Shown here: positions 35,656 to 47,633 of the stretch, one piece after another
Position numbering within the stretch: position 1 is the first letter of the stretch
Layout of the letters: every line of letters starts with the position of its first letter
Assembly (NCBI GenBank): GCA_903813345.2
Contig: CAIIXF020000011.1
Location: forward strand, 5,666,571-5,730,570
Source: Owenia fusiformis
Lineage: Eukaryota; Annelida; Polychaeta; Sabellida; Oweniidae
Direction: 5' to 3'
Length of the DNA stretch: 64,000 nucleotides
Notes under the pieces: model-generated
Seen by the model: only the letters and a program-made list of their open reading frames with translations
Databases searched by the model: none
What the model was told of the DNA's origin: nothing
Program-made: the position numbers and the translations under genes

Positions 35656-36861
35656 GGCTAGGGTGCGATAAAAATAAATAAAAATTTAGTCAAACAAAGT
35701 CACTCTCAATATTACGCAGATTAAATTGGATCGTAATAAAGTTTAGCTCAAATGCTATACATTTAATCACTTTCCACTAATTTATATCCATACTGAACGA
35801 AACTGTAGGTGAAAAGATCTAAAATACTTGAATTCACAAATAACTACCAATCGATTTCCGGTGAGTTGCATAAAATTTTCGAACGACACCAAATTTACCT
35901 CCGATGATTGTTCGTTTTTCTGACATTGGTTAAACTGTTGAACAGAAGTGGAAGGGGAATACCCGGGGTAAATACGGTAACTATTTGAATTTGAATGCCG
36001 TAGACAGGTATGAGGCTAGTTCAACAAGTCAAACCAAATACCACAATAGTGTGCGCCAAAACTCCAGAAAATCCCATTAACTGATGTTGAGGTAGGTTAC
36101 TATGATTTGACCCATAGTCAATATAGATTGGTTCATTGACTATTCATTTTTACTTGTCTGCACTCAAAAAAGTGACACGAAAGGGCTAAACGGCTTGCCC
36201 CAAGGTGCAACCGTCAAAAAGATGAGTTTGACAAAAATCTTTTTTTCAAATAATAGCAGCGAGTATATGAAATATGAGGCAAATTTGATATTGATATGTA
36301 TGATAGTCCATTTGGGTGTGGTCATTTTTATTAAAAACAATAATATTGAAGAATTATACATTTCTGACCTTAAAATGCCATTTTAATGCAAAAGTCACGG
36401 TTGCTATTAATTATATTCCTATTTTACCTATTTAATGTTTTCTATATATTACACTTACCATTATATTCATTTTTGGCAAAGTAATTAATAATGGGGCTCA
36501 CACAAGGATCCACTTTATTTACAACTTTTTCATATTTAGTGATGTTTTGAAAAATTACTACGTTTAACAGAAAATTATTTGTTAAATGTTAAACAAAATA
36601 ATGATTATGTGTTTGTTTTGTTGTTTCAACTGAAAAATGACAATTCATTGCTCTTGATCTTAGAGCGGCAGGGCATATACCAGTACGACCAATCTTCAAT
36701 ACAGTTGATCCTTGTGTGATCCCTACTATTATTTACTTTGCCAAAAACTAATATAATGGTTATTCAGATATATGAAAATCATTTGATAGTCAAAATAAGA
36801 ATAATATAATTGTCTTTTGAATAATAAAGCATTATAGAGTCAGAAGTACCAAATTTGTCCC

Positions 36862-37010
36862 ATAATTGTAGCGTGGCTGCTAGTTAAGGCGGTAGATCAT
36901 CAGAATCTAGATTAGAAGGTACTAGGTTTGGTTCCCACACAGAGCATTACCACGCAACTCCCCGAAGGAACCCTCGGGTCCTTACAGAGTGCCATATTTG
37001 CATATTAAAG
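36862..37010 (+). mobile_element. tRNA-derived SINE-like sequence
   Basis: A pol III A-box (TAGTTAAGGCGG, 36881-36892, fits TRGYNNARNNGG) and a B-box-like GGTTTGGTTCC (36925-36935; two differences from GGTTCRANTCC) are spaced 44 bp apart, typical of tRNA-derived promoters. A hairpin (CCGAAGGAACCCTCGG) follows. The sequence is too diverged for a working tRNA gene: no acceptor stem closes. The 3' end is approximate. Confidence 0.5.
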
Positions 37011-37074
37011 GAAATAGACGATTTTGCCACCCTCCCGCCATATTCTTGTGTATGTTTACAATACTAGCAATCTA

Positions 37075-38225
37075 CTGTTCGAGTCGGTCACAGCAGCCCC
37101 ACGGCCTTAAAAATAATTCCAAATACCTGGCTTTTGACTTTTGACCTTTTCTGATGCATGACATGAACTAGCCTAAAGGCCTTAAAAGGCTTAATACCTA
37201 GATATTGACTTTTGACCTTGAATTGACATGACCCATCAGTAATGACTTTGACCCCAAGTCGCCTAGTAATGGGTCACCAAGCATCACAGCATCTCCCGAA
37301 TGCCTTGAAACACCAATACCTAGATATTGACCTTGACCTTGAGATGATCTTGAATTGAACCATTAAATGATGACTGACCTAATGTTACCTTATCATGAGT
37401 CGCCGACAGCAGCCCATGTGGCCTTAAAACGCCAAACATTAAGATATTGAAATTTGACCTTAGATTGACCTTGACCTCAGGTCACGTTTCAATGGAGTCA
37501 AGTGCAGCAGCCACTCCAAAACGCCAAATATTTAGATATTGATCTCTGGCCTTGACCTATAAAAATGACACTGATCTCAGGTCACTTTATCATTGGTGAT
37601 CAAATGTCAGTGTAGCCACAAACAAACCAACTACCTAGATATTGACTTTTGACCTTACTATAATTTTGAACCATAGATATTGACTTTGACCTCATGTCAC
37701 CTTAGCTTGAGTTGGCAAGGGTTATAGCAGCACCCAGGGCCTCAAAATGCCAAATACAGAGATTATGACCTTGTAGGAATGACCTTGACCTCAGAACACA
37801 TATCAATGGGTCCTCACATGAAGCAGCATCCCCAAAATGCCAAATATTCAGATACTGACCTCTGACCGTGAGATGACCTTGACCCATAAACAGTGACATT
37901 GACCTTAGGTCACTTTATCTTTGGTGATCAAATGTTACTGAAGACCCACAGTAGCCAACTATCTATGACCTAGATATTTGACCTTTGACCTTGAAACTAC
38001 CTTAAAATCACCTCATCATTGGTCGCCAAAGGTCACAATTGTTCTCACGTCAACTTGCTAGATATTGACCTTTGAACTTGAAATTTCCTTGATCCATTCA
38101 GACCTTGGCTTCAGGTCACCTAATCATTGGTTGTGGAGGGTCAAATAAACGACCAGGTGTCTTAAAAAGCCAACTACCTAAATATTGACATTGTACCTTG
38201 AAATGACCTTGACTTTTGTAGAATA
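37075..38225. repeat. Minisatellite of about 110-130 bp units rich in TGACCT half-sites
   Basis: About nine degenerate units contain CTAGATATTGACTTTTGACC, GACCTTGACCTCAGGTCAC, ATCATTGGTCGCCAA and GGCCTTAAAACGCCAA. TGACCT or its complement AGGTCA occurs about 25-30 times, often as TGACCTTTGACCT (a direct repeat with one-base spacing) or TGACCTCAGGTCA (inverted with short spacing). Confidence 0.8.
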
Positions 38226-39774
38226 CACTTTTTATGAACAAAAATGAAACATTCAAAGTTAAAAACTGACCGTTTGAAAATATAAAATTGCTGCTAATGT
38301 TTCAAAACAAAGGTATCTGTATTGTAAAAGTAATGTTCGAATTGAATAAACTCAAAGAAATATACTTCAATTATATAATTTTCTATCAGACTAAGTAAAA
38401 TTGTAACTGTTCTAAATGTAAATGTTGCAATGAAAGCCCACATATATCTTGTTGCATAGCATATCAGTCTAGTGCAGCTGCTACAGGTATCACTCTGACA
38501 AACATCGGTGAACAAATCAAACTTGATGTGATGCAAATCGGTATCTTTTAATTTGGCGTCCACGCAGAATGTTGGACAAAATGGCTAACTGTAACCATCA
38601 ATAATAGAATTGTCAAAAGTTGCATTTATAAAATCAATTCCTGCCTGTTACACCCATTACTACAAGATGTTGTCTCGACTAGGTCACTGTCTGCAAGCTA
38701 AAAAAAGTATCAAAATCATTGCCTGCTTTATCACAATAAACGTTTGTTACAAATAATTTCAGTAAAATGCAAATAGAAGGCCCATTTGATATTAATATGG
38801 AAAGATAGTCCACTTTGGTGCGGTAATTTTACTGCAACAACTACATATATATGTACATGTATAATGCCTTTTTATTCAAAAGTCAATCATTGTATTCCTA
38901 TTTAACATATTAAAGGATTTTTATATATCTGAATAATCGTTATATTCATTTTTGGCAAAGTAAATAATCATAGGGCTCACACAAGGATCAACTTTATTGA
39001 AGACTTTTTGTACTGGTATATGCCCTGCAGCTCTAAGAGCAAGAGCAATGAATTGCGATTTTTAGTTGAAACAATGAAACAAACACAATACCATCATTAC
39101 ATTTAATATTTAACAAATACAATTGTGTTAAACTTAGTATTTTTTGAAATCATCACTAAATATGAAATAGTTGTAAACAAAGTGGATCCTTGTGTGACCC
39201 CTATAATTATTTACTTTGCCAAAACCTAACATAATGGTAATTGAAACATTTAGAAAACATTGAATAAGTAAAATGGGAATATTATGATTAGCAACAGTGA
39301 CTTTTGGATTAAAATGGCATTTCAAGGTCAGCAATATATAATTCTTCACCATTATTGTTTTTAATAAAAATGACCACACCCAAATAGACTATCATACATA
39401 TCAATATCAAATATTCTTCTTATTTCATATACTCACTGCTATTATTTGAAAAACATGATTTTTTTTCAAACTTATATTTTTGACGGTTGCACCTTGGGGC
39501 AAGCCGTTTAGCCCTTTCGTGTCACCTTTTTAACTGCAGACAAGTGAAAATGAATAGTCAATGAACCAATCTATAATGACTATGGGCCACTTCTTAGTAA
39601 TCTACCTCAACATCGGTTTAGACTAACTAAGCCACTTTGGAAGTGATTTGGCGCATACTACAACTTTCATTTATTAATCTGAAAATTCTTGTTGCCTTGC
39701 GCATTGAATTCTATGCGCTGCTATAGGCCACAATTAAATCTTTTTGCATCGATGGTCGAATAGGCACGGACGTT

Positions 39775-41308
39775 AAACCTAGGGCGGGCCACAAGATATG
39801 TCAGATAAGAAATAAGGCCCAGACTAGGTTTAACTTGTTGAAATCTTTAATGAAAATATATTACTCACTTGTCTACTCACACTTGCAATATTGTATCCCA
39901 ATTGGGGGTGGGGCAGGAAAGACACATATTGATACTCCATTAAAATAACAGAAAAGATTTGTCAGTTTGGCTACTAATAGTGAATATAATAAAGCACCAT
40001 CCTCACCTCTATTCCGTACATTAAATATACTTAAGATAAATGATAATTATAAACTCAATGTTCTCACCTTTACTTACAAATGCATCAACCGTCCAGACAA
40101 TTTTCCTAATGATTTATTTTGTAATTATTTTCAAAAAAATCATTAGTCTATATCCAATAGACTGAATTTCCTGAGAATTCAGTCTATTGATCATTATGTC
40201 CTTCCTGTGGGAAAAACAGGAAATTTCAGGCACACAATTATAAATTTCAGGAAACTTCCCTTCCCAAAAATAAGCATTAACAATTCAATTAAGTAGTAAG
40301 GTACAATTAAATGCTATGAAAAGTAACACAGCATATTGTCAAATGGAAATAAAGCTAGGGGAAGTAACAAAGTATGCAAATTAATTTACCCAGTCGGCCA
40401 TTTTGAATGACACTTCCTATGTAAACAAATACAGGGTGGGCCAAAAAAACGCCACTTTTTTTCAAAATGCTATAACTTTTTAAATTTTTGGTAAAAAATC
40501 ATATTTTGCATACCAAATGCAACTTGAAGTTGTTATCTAGCCATGGATCATGAATTGTACACTTTTACTTGAATAAAATATGTCACCAGGGTCTCACCTA
40601 AACATGTGGTGTGCCATGAGAAATAAGCATAATCATTGCAAAATGTTCCTGAACTGGTATGGCCTGATGACCACCAAGCTAATAGCCCTGATGCAAACCC
40701 CAGTGAGTATAGGGTATGGAAAAGTCCCCAGAAAATTGTATGAAGGCACCCAATCTAAAAAATTGCTCAACTAATGCTGGCAATTTAAGACATGTTGAAA
40801 AAAAAATTCGCTAACATTCCACTGATACTACTATATGAGCAAGGCGACTTAAACTAAAATCTATCATCAAATAGGGTGGCGGACCAATTGAACTCCTCTT
40901 TTAGATCAAATATTATCCAATTAGAAGGACTTGTTACATTATATTATTACTAAGAACTAAGAACCCCTGGCACTATATAACTGCAAAGTTTGGGGAATGT
41001 AGGTTGGAAAATAAAAAAGTTATAGTGTCTTGAAAAAAAAATGGCGTTTTTTTTTTTCATTCCAAATTTCAAAAAAAAATCAGACTAGAGGATATAGTCT
41101 AAGCAAATCATCGCGTACATGACTACAACACAAGGCAGACTAGCAATCTTCATATTTTCAAATTTAGAACTAACCATGGCAAAAGAAGCATTAAGACTCA
41201 AGGGGCACTAATCTGGAATTCAGCTCCAGATAACATCAAAAATTCCAAAACCTTTCAGATTTTAAAGTGTGCTTTTAAAAGACACGTTATTAGTCTCAAT
41301 GATTAGTA
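39775..41308 (+). mobile_element. LINE (non-LTR retrotransposon) 3' remnant, split by an insertion
   Basis: At 39835-40145 the plus strand reads IYYSLVYSHLQYCIPIGG, then (after an in-frame stop) QKRFVSLATNS, PSSPLFRTLNILKIND and LNVLTFTYKCINRPDNFP, the end of a CR1/L2/Jockey-group reverse transcriptase ORF. The text resumes at about 41075-41308: HDYNTRQ, FKFRTNHGKRSIKTQGALIW, NSAPDNIKNSKTFQI and FKRHVISLND-stop. The 930 bp between the parts is a later insertion. It is a 5'-truncated, inactive copy, probably the last 200 or so residues of ORF2. Confidence 0.75.
40432..41062. mobile_element. MITE with CAGGGTGGGCC end, inside the LINE remnant
   Basis: CAGGGTGGGCCAAAAAAACG (40432) and about 50 bp that follow (including GCTATAACTTTTT) are inverted near 41005-41060 (AAAAAGTTATAG, AATGGCGTTTTTTT). 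The right terminus lacks the CCCTG end, so it is truncated. A perfect 12-bp hairpin (ATAGACTGAATT / AATTCAGTCTAT) lies upstream at about 40158-40188 within the same inserted block. Confidence 0.55.
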
Positions 41309-42509
41309 CTCTGTACTACCTTTAAACAGATGCACCGGTATCCATAAATTAATTTTATATCTTTCAACTATATCATGTTAAACATTTTACTTATACTGTT
41401 TACCAGCTTGGCTTACCTGATTTAAATTTTGATGACACATTGTAAATTCAAGAGAAAGGCACCTAAATTTAAAACAATTTATAAAAAATTACAACTTAAT
41501 GATATGCAGTTTTAAAATGTTCTAGCTTGTGATAAGCCATACACCCCCAGGGGTGTCTTTATCATTATTATGTAAATATGTAACTAGTATGAGGCAGGCA
41601 ATAATTATTAAAAAAAGCACTTACACGGGCGTAGCTATAAGGTATCGGCATTTTTTTAATGTAAACAAAGAAGTGAGATTTACGAATTTTTCATTATACA
41701 TGATCCTCATCAGATAAACTGATTTTCATACAGTTATGGCATCACAATATACAGGAACAGGTAAAATTTACTTACATTTAACTAATTATGATCCTGGCCA
41801 TTGTTACTAATGAAGTAGTTAGAAATTAATGGTATCCACTGTTAAGTATTTTTTCATTTTTATTCATGTAATGATTCTATTCAAGATGATTCATCTAATA
41901 ACTAAAAAGAAAAAACGACAAAGACAAATTCTGAGAGAGAAATGCGATCTGAAATACGCTTGTATTTTTGAAGCACATTTTACTTTCGGTATGAATTTAA
42001 AAGTAAGAAAGTTAGATTATGAAGATTATACTAGTAAACCATAAAACTACATAATGCCCATTGCGTTGGTGTAAAACGAGTTACACTCTCTGACAATCTG
42101 TTTGGAATTAATTTAATCATTATTTCATACGATGTATGTGATATTCGGAAATACATATTATATTCATTTTCTGGCCTAGTTAGATAATCAACAATGGGGT
42201 TCTTTTATTTGAAAAATGAAATCGGTGAATTCGTAAGAAACTGGATGTAACACCTCTGAAGAAGAAAAAAATGGGGAAATTTGGAGTTATAAGACTTCAA
42301 GGTCAAGTCACATCTCTTATCATGTATTATCTATACATATTGTAGAGGCTGACGGTAATTCCGGTTATACGGTTTCGGTACGGAATTGAGCATTTACCGG
42401 TATTGAAATTAATAACCGGTTAACCGACGATAATCCCCGGGGAAATAAAAGACACGTCGTTTTTTTAATTAATTCGTTTAATTTCCACTTTCACGATGCC
42501 TACATTTAC
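41309..42509. other. No gene seen
   Basis: AT-rich DNA with short frames only. A small GGTTATACGG/CCGGTTA-rich patch is at about 42360-42425. Confidence 0.4.
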
Positions 42510-43045
42510 ATAGACATTTAGATGTCCATGTTTGGCAGTTCAGGTGTGATTTCCATGTTTGGCAGTTCAGGTGTGATGTCCATGTCTGGCAGTTCGGATG
42601 TAACGTCCGACACCGTTCCAACAACCCCTTGTACGCTGATAAAACGCTAACAACCGCTCCACCGACGTTTGTGCAACGTTTAATCGCCGCCCGGGCAACG
42701 CTGGCGAAGCAGCGGTGGTCCAGCGTTTAAGATTTCTGCGTTGGTCTAGCGGATTCAAGCGTCCACGAACTTAATTGCGTCTAGCGGTGCCAAACTTTGA
42801 CTGGGCGTTGGTGGAGCGGTGATAAACTTTTCCAGGGCGTAAAATTGTCCCTTTTTCAACGCTCGCAATATTTTAAGCAGCTCAAAACTTTTGGAGCGTT
42901 AGGATGGCCACTCCGCGTTGGCCGAGCGTTAACAGCGTTGGTTTAACGGATGCCAACTTTTGTTAAACGGTGGTGAACGTTTACGAGCGTTGATGATGTT
43001 TTTCAACGTTCAAGGAACGCTCCAGCAATGTTTAGGCGGTGTGAC
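42510..43045. repeat. 28-bp tandem repeat and a GC-richer tract of AACGCTC/GAGCGTT words
   Basis: The first 90 bp hold three copies of a unit with CCATGTTTGGCAGTTCAGGT. Then to about 43045 the words GCGTTG, GAGCGTT, AACGCT and GTTTAACG recur in both orientations, and the block ends GGTGTGACCGGGCC. This resembles a transposon with dense subterminal repeats. No partner end was identified. Confidence 0.45.
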
Positions 43046-43069
43046 CGGGCCTTTTGTTGCCTGATTATA

Positions 43070-44048
43070 CAGGGCGTATAAAAAACGCAACAAATTTTTA
43101 TCTTATAAAATCACAAAACTAGTGATGACTACATCAATTTCATTCAATGTACCATAAAGCCACGTCTCTCCTCTTTGCAATGATATGTCATTCATTCACA
43201 TGTGGTAATGGTTGGGTGAGAAATCCTTCCATTTGCACAGTGGGTCAAAATCGGCTCTGGACCAAGTTTTAGATATTGTAAAAATAAGTACAAGGGCTAA
43301 GTGCCATTTTAAGTTCCCTTGACTTGAATTGTTGTGACTTTTTCTTTTGGAGCTATCTCAGGAGCATCTGTGCTCACAATTCCTCCACCAGATATTTCAA
43401 AACCTTGAGAAAAAATTGCCCATGGGCTGCTTTTCTCTGCTTTAACCAACAGATGACTCAGGGCTGAACCATGCATGACATGGACAGATAAGCGAATCTT
43501 TATGTGCAAGGAAGTGGTGGCAATTTGGAGGGGTTATAGGATGTATTCTTGCAAGAGTATGATGAACACTTTACTGGCTATGCCACATCTGTCACACCTT
43601 CTTCCAATAGCCCCTATGCCCCTTGTACCGACTTTTGCAATGTTTAAAACTTGGGTCCGAGCTGAATTTTGCCCAACTTTGCAAAATTAATGATTATTCG
43701 GCCAGCCTGTTAATGAATGATATTCCATTGCAAAGAGGAGTAATTTGGCTTTTTGGTACATTGAATGAAAAGGATGCAGTCAGCATTGGTTTTATGTTTT
43801 CTTCCAATATTGCATCCGGCTCCGTACACTGACTTTTGCGATGTTTATAACTTGGTCCCAAGCTAATTTTGGCCCACTTTGCAAATGGAATGAATACTCG
43901 CCCAACCATGACCAAATATCAATGAATGAGATACCATTGTAAAGAGGAGACACATGACTTTATGGTGCATTGAATGAAATCAATGCTGTTATCACTGGTT
44001 TTGTGCTTTTCCCAGATAACCATCTGTTGCGTTTTTTTATACGCACTG
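43070..44048. mobile_element. Mariner-type MITE, 979 bp, with long inverted ends
   Basis: CAGGGCGTATAAAAAACGCA at 43070 is inverted at TGTTGCGTTTTTTTATACGC and ACTG (to 44048), with weaker inverted similarity for about 170 bp (CATTGAATG, AAAGAGGAG). TA flanks both ends (43068-43069, 44049-44050). The interior contains roughly three tandem copies of a 190-bp module (words CATTGCAAAGAGGAG, CTTTTGCAATGTTTA). The short frames inside are not transposase. Confidence 0.8.
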
Positions 44049-44700
44049 TATAGCAAAACATTGACTTGTGCACGCTGGTGGCATTGTGCCTTTTTAATAG
44101 ATCTCGTGCATGTATCGTAGAATCACGGTTCAAAAAATCTTATAAGACCTAACATACGTTAGTATTAACATACTATTTTCGTATTTCACCAAAACCACGC
44201 GCCTATTCATTCAGGCATTCAATTGTAAACTTTTTTTTGAAAAAATAAATCTTAATATTGTTCGTATTGTTACCAATTAAGCAACTGTCATAACTTATCA
44301 TGATTGATGTACATGTACCTTTTTCTGGAAGTTCATGGGTTTATTTTTCCCTATGAGATAAATACATGTTATGGAGATGAGATACATTTTCCACTTATGA
44401 GCACGATCAATTGTAAATGACATATTATAACTTTGATTATAATCCTCTAGACGATTATCATCTACACACCAATCTTCTTCACAAGCATCCTCCAAACGAG
44501 TTTCCACATGGACATTTTCTAACAATACGAGTATTATCTATACGTGCATTCGTACCTCACGAGCATCACAAAACTAGCATCGAGCATCCTCTATTTCTGA
44601 TTATAGCATCATTTGCATTATCATGCAATTATTTCATTAAAAAATAAAGAAAAAATGGCCTCTCATCCATTTAGGCATAATTCCACGTATTACGTAATGG

Positions 44701-45704
44701 ATGACCAGGCCGATCGAAGCCAAATGTGTTTCATGGTTCACTCTACTATACCTTGCATTTGGTGTTCATGAGCAACCAATTTGGTTTATCCGTTATGATT
44801 ATGTTATTTGTTTTTATGTGTCTGCTGCTTATGGATGGTTTATTGGATCACATTTAGATGTTAATAAGGTACTTTTAAATATATACTAAACAATACAATT
44901 AGACAAACAGAATATCTTATGCTTTTCTAGGGGTTGGGTACAGTAGAGTGTGGTTAAACAGAAGGCTATTAAACAACGTAAGAAGTGGTAACTTCTAAAG
45001 TGTTAAATGAATGCTTTTTTCGTAGTTTTCATAGGTCTTTGAGAAGTATTTTGTTAGCTAAAACTCTAAGTGGTTAACCATCTCTCATTTTGATATTATT
45101 CTATTAGGGATAATCAATTCGTCTTACCTGTAGGTAATAGGAAAATTAATGGCCAATGGGCGAAGCCCCGAAGCCATTATTTTCTCCTAAGACCCAAGAC
45201 GAATTGTTTATCTTACTTAAATCACACAATGGGCATAAATTCCTATGAAAGTTAAATGGCCAATGATCCAATTTTAGGAAAAATCCATTTAAAGTTTGAT
45301 TTTTTGTGTTTACTATTCAACTACTGAAAGAGTGATTATGATATAATTAGCTCAGCTATAACAGCGAATGAGCTAAAGTGGAACAGTCCTACTAATAATT
45401 GTTTCACTATCATTTTTACTTTATTTTCTAGTTTTCATTTAGTTCAGTATTTCTCTACCATGTTACATAACACTTTCAAAGTCAGCTGTATGTTCAATTA
45501 GCTCGAGGCGAAGTACATGCAGTTCATGTGTCGTATGTTACCACCTTTGAGGATGTTGTTGTCAAACAGTGTCAAAATGGCAGAGATAATGTATATGAGT
45601 ACAAAGAAGGGACCCTCTTAAGCCACAAGAGAATTAAAACTAGATGCCTTACAACAAAACGTACTGGGTTACAAGAACCTGATATTATAACACTATTACC
45701 ATGA
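44701..45704 (+). CDS. Candidate two-exon gene of unknown family
   Basis: Exon 1 44701-44868 starts at an ATG with an in-frame stop just before it and encodes a hydrophobic stretch (WFTLLYLAFGVHEQPIWFI, YVICFYVSAAYGWFIGSHL), ending at AATAAG/GTACTT, phase 0. Exon 2 45486-45704, after an acceptor CAAAGTCAG, phase 0, encodes LYVQLARGEVHAVHVSYVTT, FEDVVVKQCQNGRDNVYEYK and a basic tail ending at TGA: about 128 residues in all, with one or two membrane segments at the N-terminus. A second frame with a good start context (44655, MASHPFRHNSTYYVMDDQAD) overlaps exon 1 and runs to 44771, so a frame change or a different exon structure is possible. I recognise no family. Confidence 0.35.
45111..45210. 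repeat. Small fold-back
   Basis: TAATCAATTCGTCTT (45111-45125) faces AAGACGAATTGTTTA (45196-45210), with AATGGCC/GGCTTCG-type words between. Confidence 0.55.
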
Positions 45705-47600
45705 ATTTTTAATGTGAATTACTTTAGTTAATTTGTTTGAATGAAGTTGCATGGTCTCCAAAAGTTTCATGCGAATGTGTTCAGTGCTATTAACAATATT
45801 TGTTTATAACAAACGAACACCAGTGTTTAACAACTGTACAATCCAATCCATTGTTTAAAAAGCTGTTCATAGATTATTGTGTCCATAGTATACGTTTATC
45901 TTTCTATCGTTGATGTAATTTTGCCCATACATTTTGTACTTTAATTAAAGCCATATAGGCTTAGAACAAATTAAATATTACTTACTTAGCTAAAATATCA
46001 ACTCCCCAGGCAACATGGTATTCAACTACAAAGGTTTAAATAATCTGCATTGCTTAGAACCTTCACTGGACTGCTATTTTCACGGAAGAAAAATGCTTTG
46101 ATTTCTAAAATTTAGTTTACATTCTCCATTTATGAGTCATGTGATCTATATTCAGAATGAGGCTTTGACCTCTCTATGTAAACAAATTGAGGGATCGTTC
46201 ACACTTTTGATGATGTCATCACGAGGTCAGTTCACAAGCCTGTATTGTAAAATTGAGATATATTGATATAAGCTTCAAAATGAGAAATCTCCAGTATTTC
46301 CGAATACCACACGTCGTTTTGATGTGTTAATCGATGTGAGCATATTCAATACATCTTTCTTTAAATCTTGATCTGAAATAAGAAGCTATGATACTTGTTA
46401 ACACTCCAGAAATTAACATAATATTATTCACCGGGTTAGAAACCGCCGGCCATTGATGTAATTTGTCTTTGATTTGACCAATCAGCTCCGATGTGTTCTC
46501 AATACAGATTGAATCCTGCCTTCCCCTCTTACTTTAATTAATGGTATTCATTTGCTATATATATATCAGGTGTCCCAAAAAAGTATTTTCTCAACATTGT
46601 CAATTAATAGATCTCGCGAATTCATTGAAATAGCCAAAGGGTATCATTATTAAATGAAATGAATATGTAAGAAATCGGTTCCATATTATGTGAGTATTGA
46701 CAGAATGAAAAATGCAAGTTTAAAAATCCAATATCAGAGCAACTCAATGAGACCTTCGTAGCGTTTGTGCCAGGGATCAGATAAGAGCACATGCCTTAAT
46801 CAGTTCTACAATGCAAAACTAGAACAACACCAAATCCCTTGAAACAAAACATACGAAATATTGAATGGACCTTTGTATTTCTTGCTCTACTGAAATAAGG
46901 TCCAACGGACCGTTATCCCTCGGAAATATGGTCCGACTGGGAAATACAGTCCCACCTGCTTGAGTGTGTGGTCCCAAATGGACCAAAATCTGATTATTGA
47001 TCCCGAGCCTAAATTCCTAGGGATATTGGTCCTACATTTCATTCCATGGGAATATTGTTAAGCACTATGGATAATCATTTTATCCAAAGGATTATTTGTC
47101 TGAAAACAAAATCTTAAACGGGTCGCGAAAAGAACATTAGAGGTTTAAGTTGCAATGTTTTTCACAACCTAAAAGTGAACGGAAAACGTTTAAGCGATGC
47201 ATTTGTATGGGCTCTTGACATACCATTTTATTACATTTTTGTAAAGAAATAGTTTGAAATAGATTAAAGAATTGCAAATATTTATAAAAAAAGTAGTATG
47301 AATCATTTGAATTGAATCGTTTCTTTGATACTTATGTTCTTTAATGCAACATAACTTTACTCCTATTATAACTTGGTTTGAATTGAGGTCGCCATAATAC
47401 ATTCACATTGAAGTTCTAACTTAAAATAGGTGTCAGACATCATTTGTTAGTCAATTTTAACTCCGAATTATAATCGAGTATACTACAGTGATACAAATTC
47501 AAAACTCCTGATGCAGAACTCGAATACAATTTTTCATTTTCTATGCGAGGAGGCCGACGCTACAGTTACAGTATGCAAAGCTTTTTAAAACTTCAATCCA
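45705..47600. other. No gene seen; one MITE-like end
   Basis: A CAGGTGTCCCAAAAAAG sequence at 46568 resembles a Tc1/mariner-type MITE end, but I found no partner. Tracts near 46910-47040 repeat GGTCC-type words. Upstream control sequence of the ANKH-like gene should lie at the right-hand side. Confidence 0.35.
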
Positions 47601-47633
47601 CATTTTAATTTTAGTACGGAAGACTTCGATAAT

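Larger units (their letters stand above)
36048..39659. mobile_element. 3.6-kb fold-back element with long (about 700 bp) inverted arms
   Basis: The left arm (AGTGTGCGCCAAA, then CATAGTCAATATAGATTGGT, CACGAAAGGGCTAAACGGCT) is inverted in the right arm (AGCCGTTTAGCCCTTTCGTG, CGCATACT ending about 39659). Each arm includes a smaller palindrome centred near 36610 and 39060, bounded by GGCAAAGTAA and TTACTTTGCC. The middle holds a SINE-like unit (36862-37010) and a TGACCT-rich satellite (37075-38225). No transposase frame is visible. End positions are approximate. Confidence 0.65.

Noticed and set aside
36872-36940. A functional tRNA gene
   Set aside because: A- and B-boxes are present, but no acceptor or anticodon stem can be closed; a SINE is more likely.
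43309-43915. Several 66-73-residue frames as a small gene cluster
   Set aside because: They lie inside the TA-flanked MITE 43070-44048 and follow its internal tandem modules.
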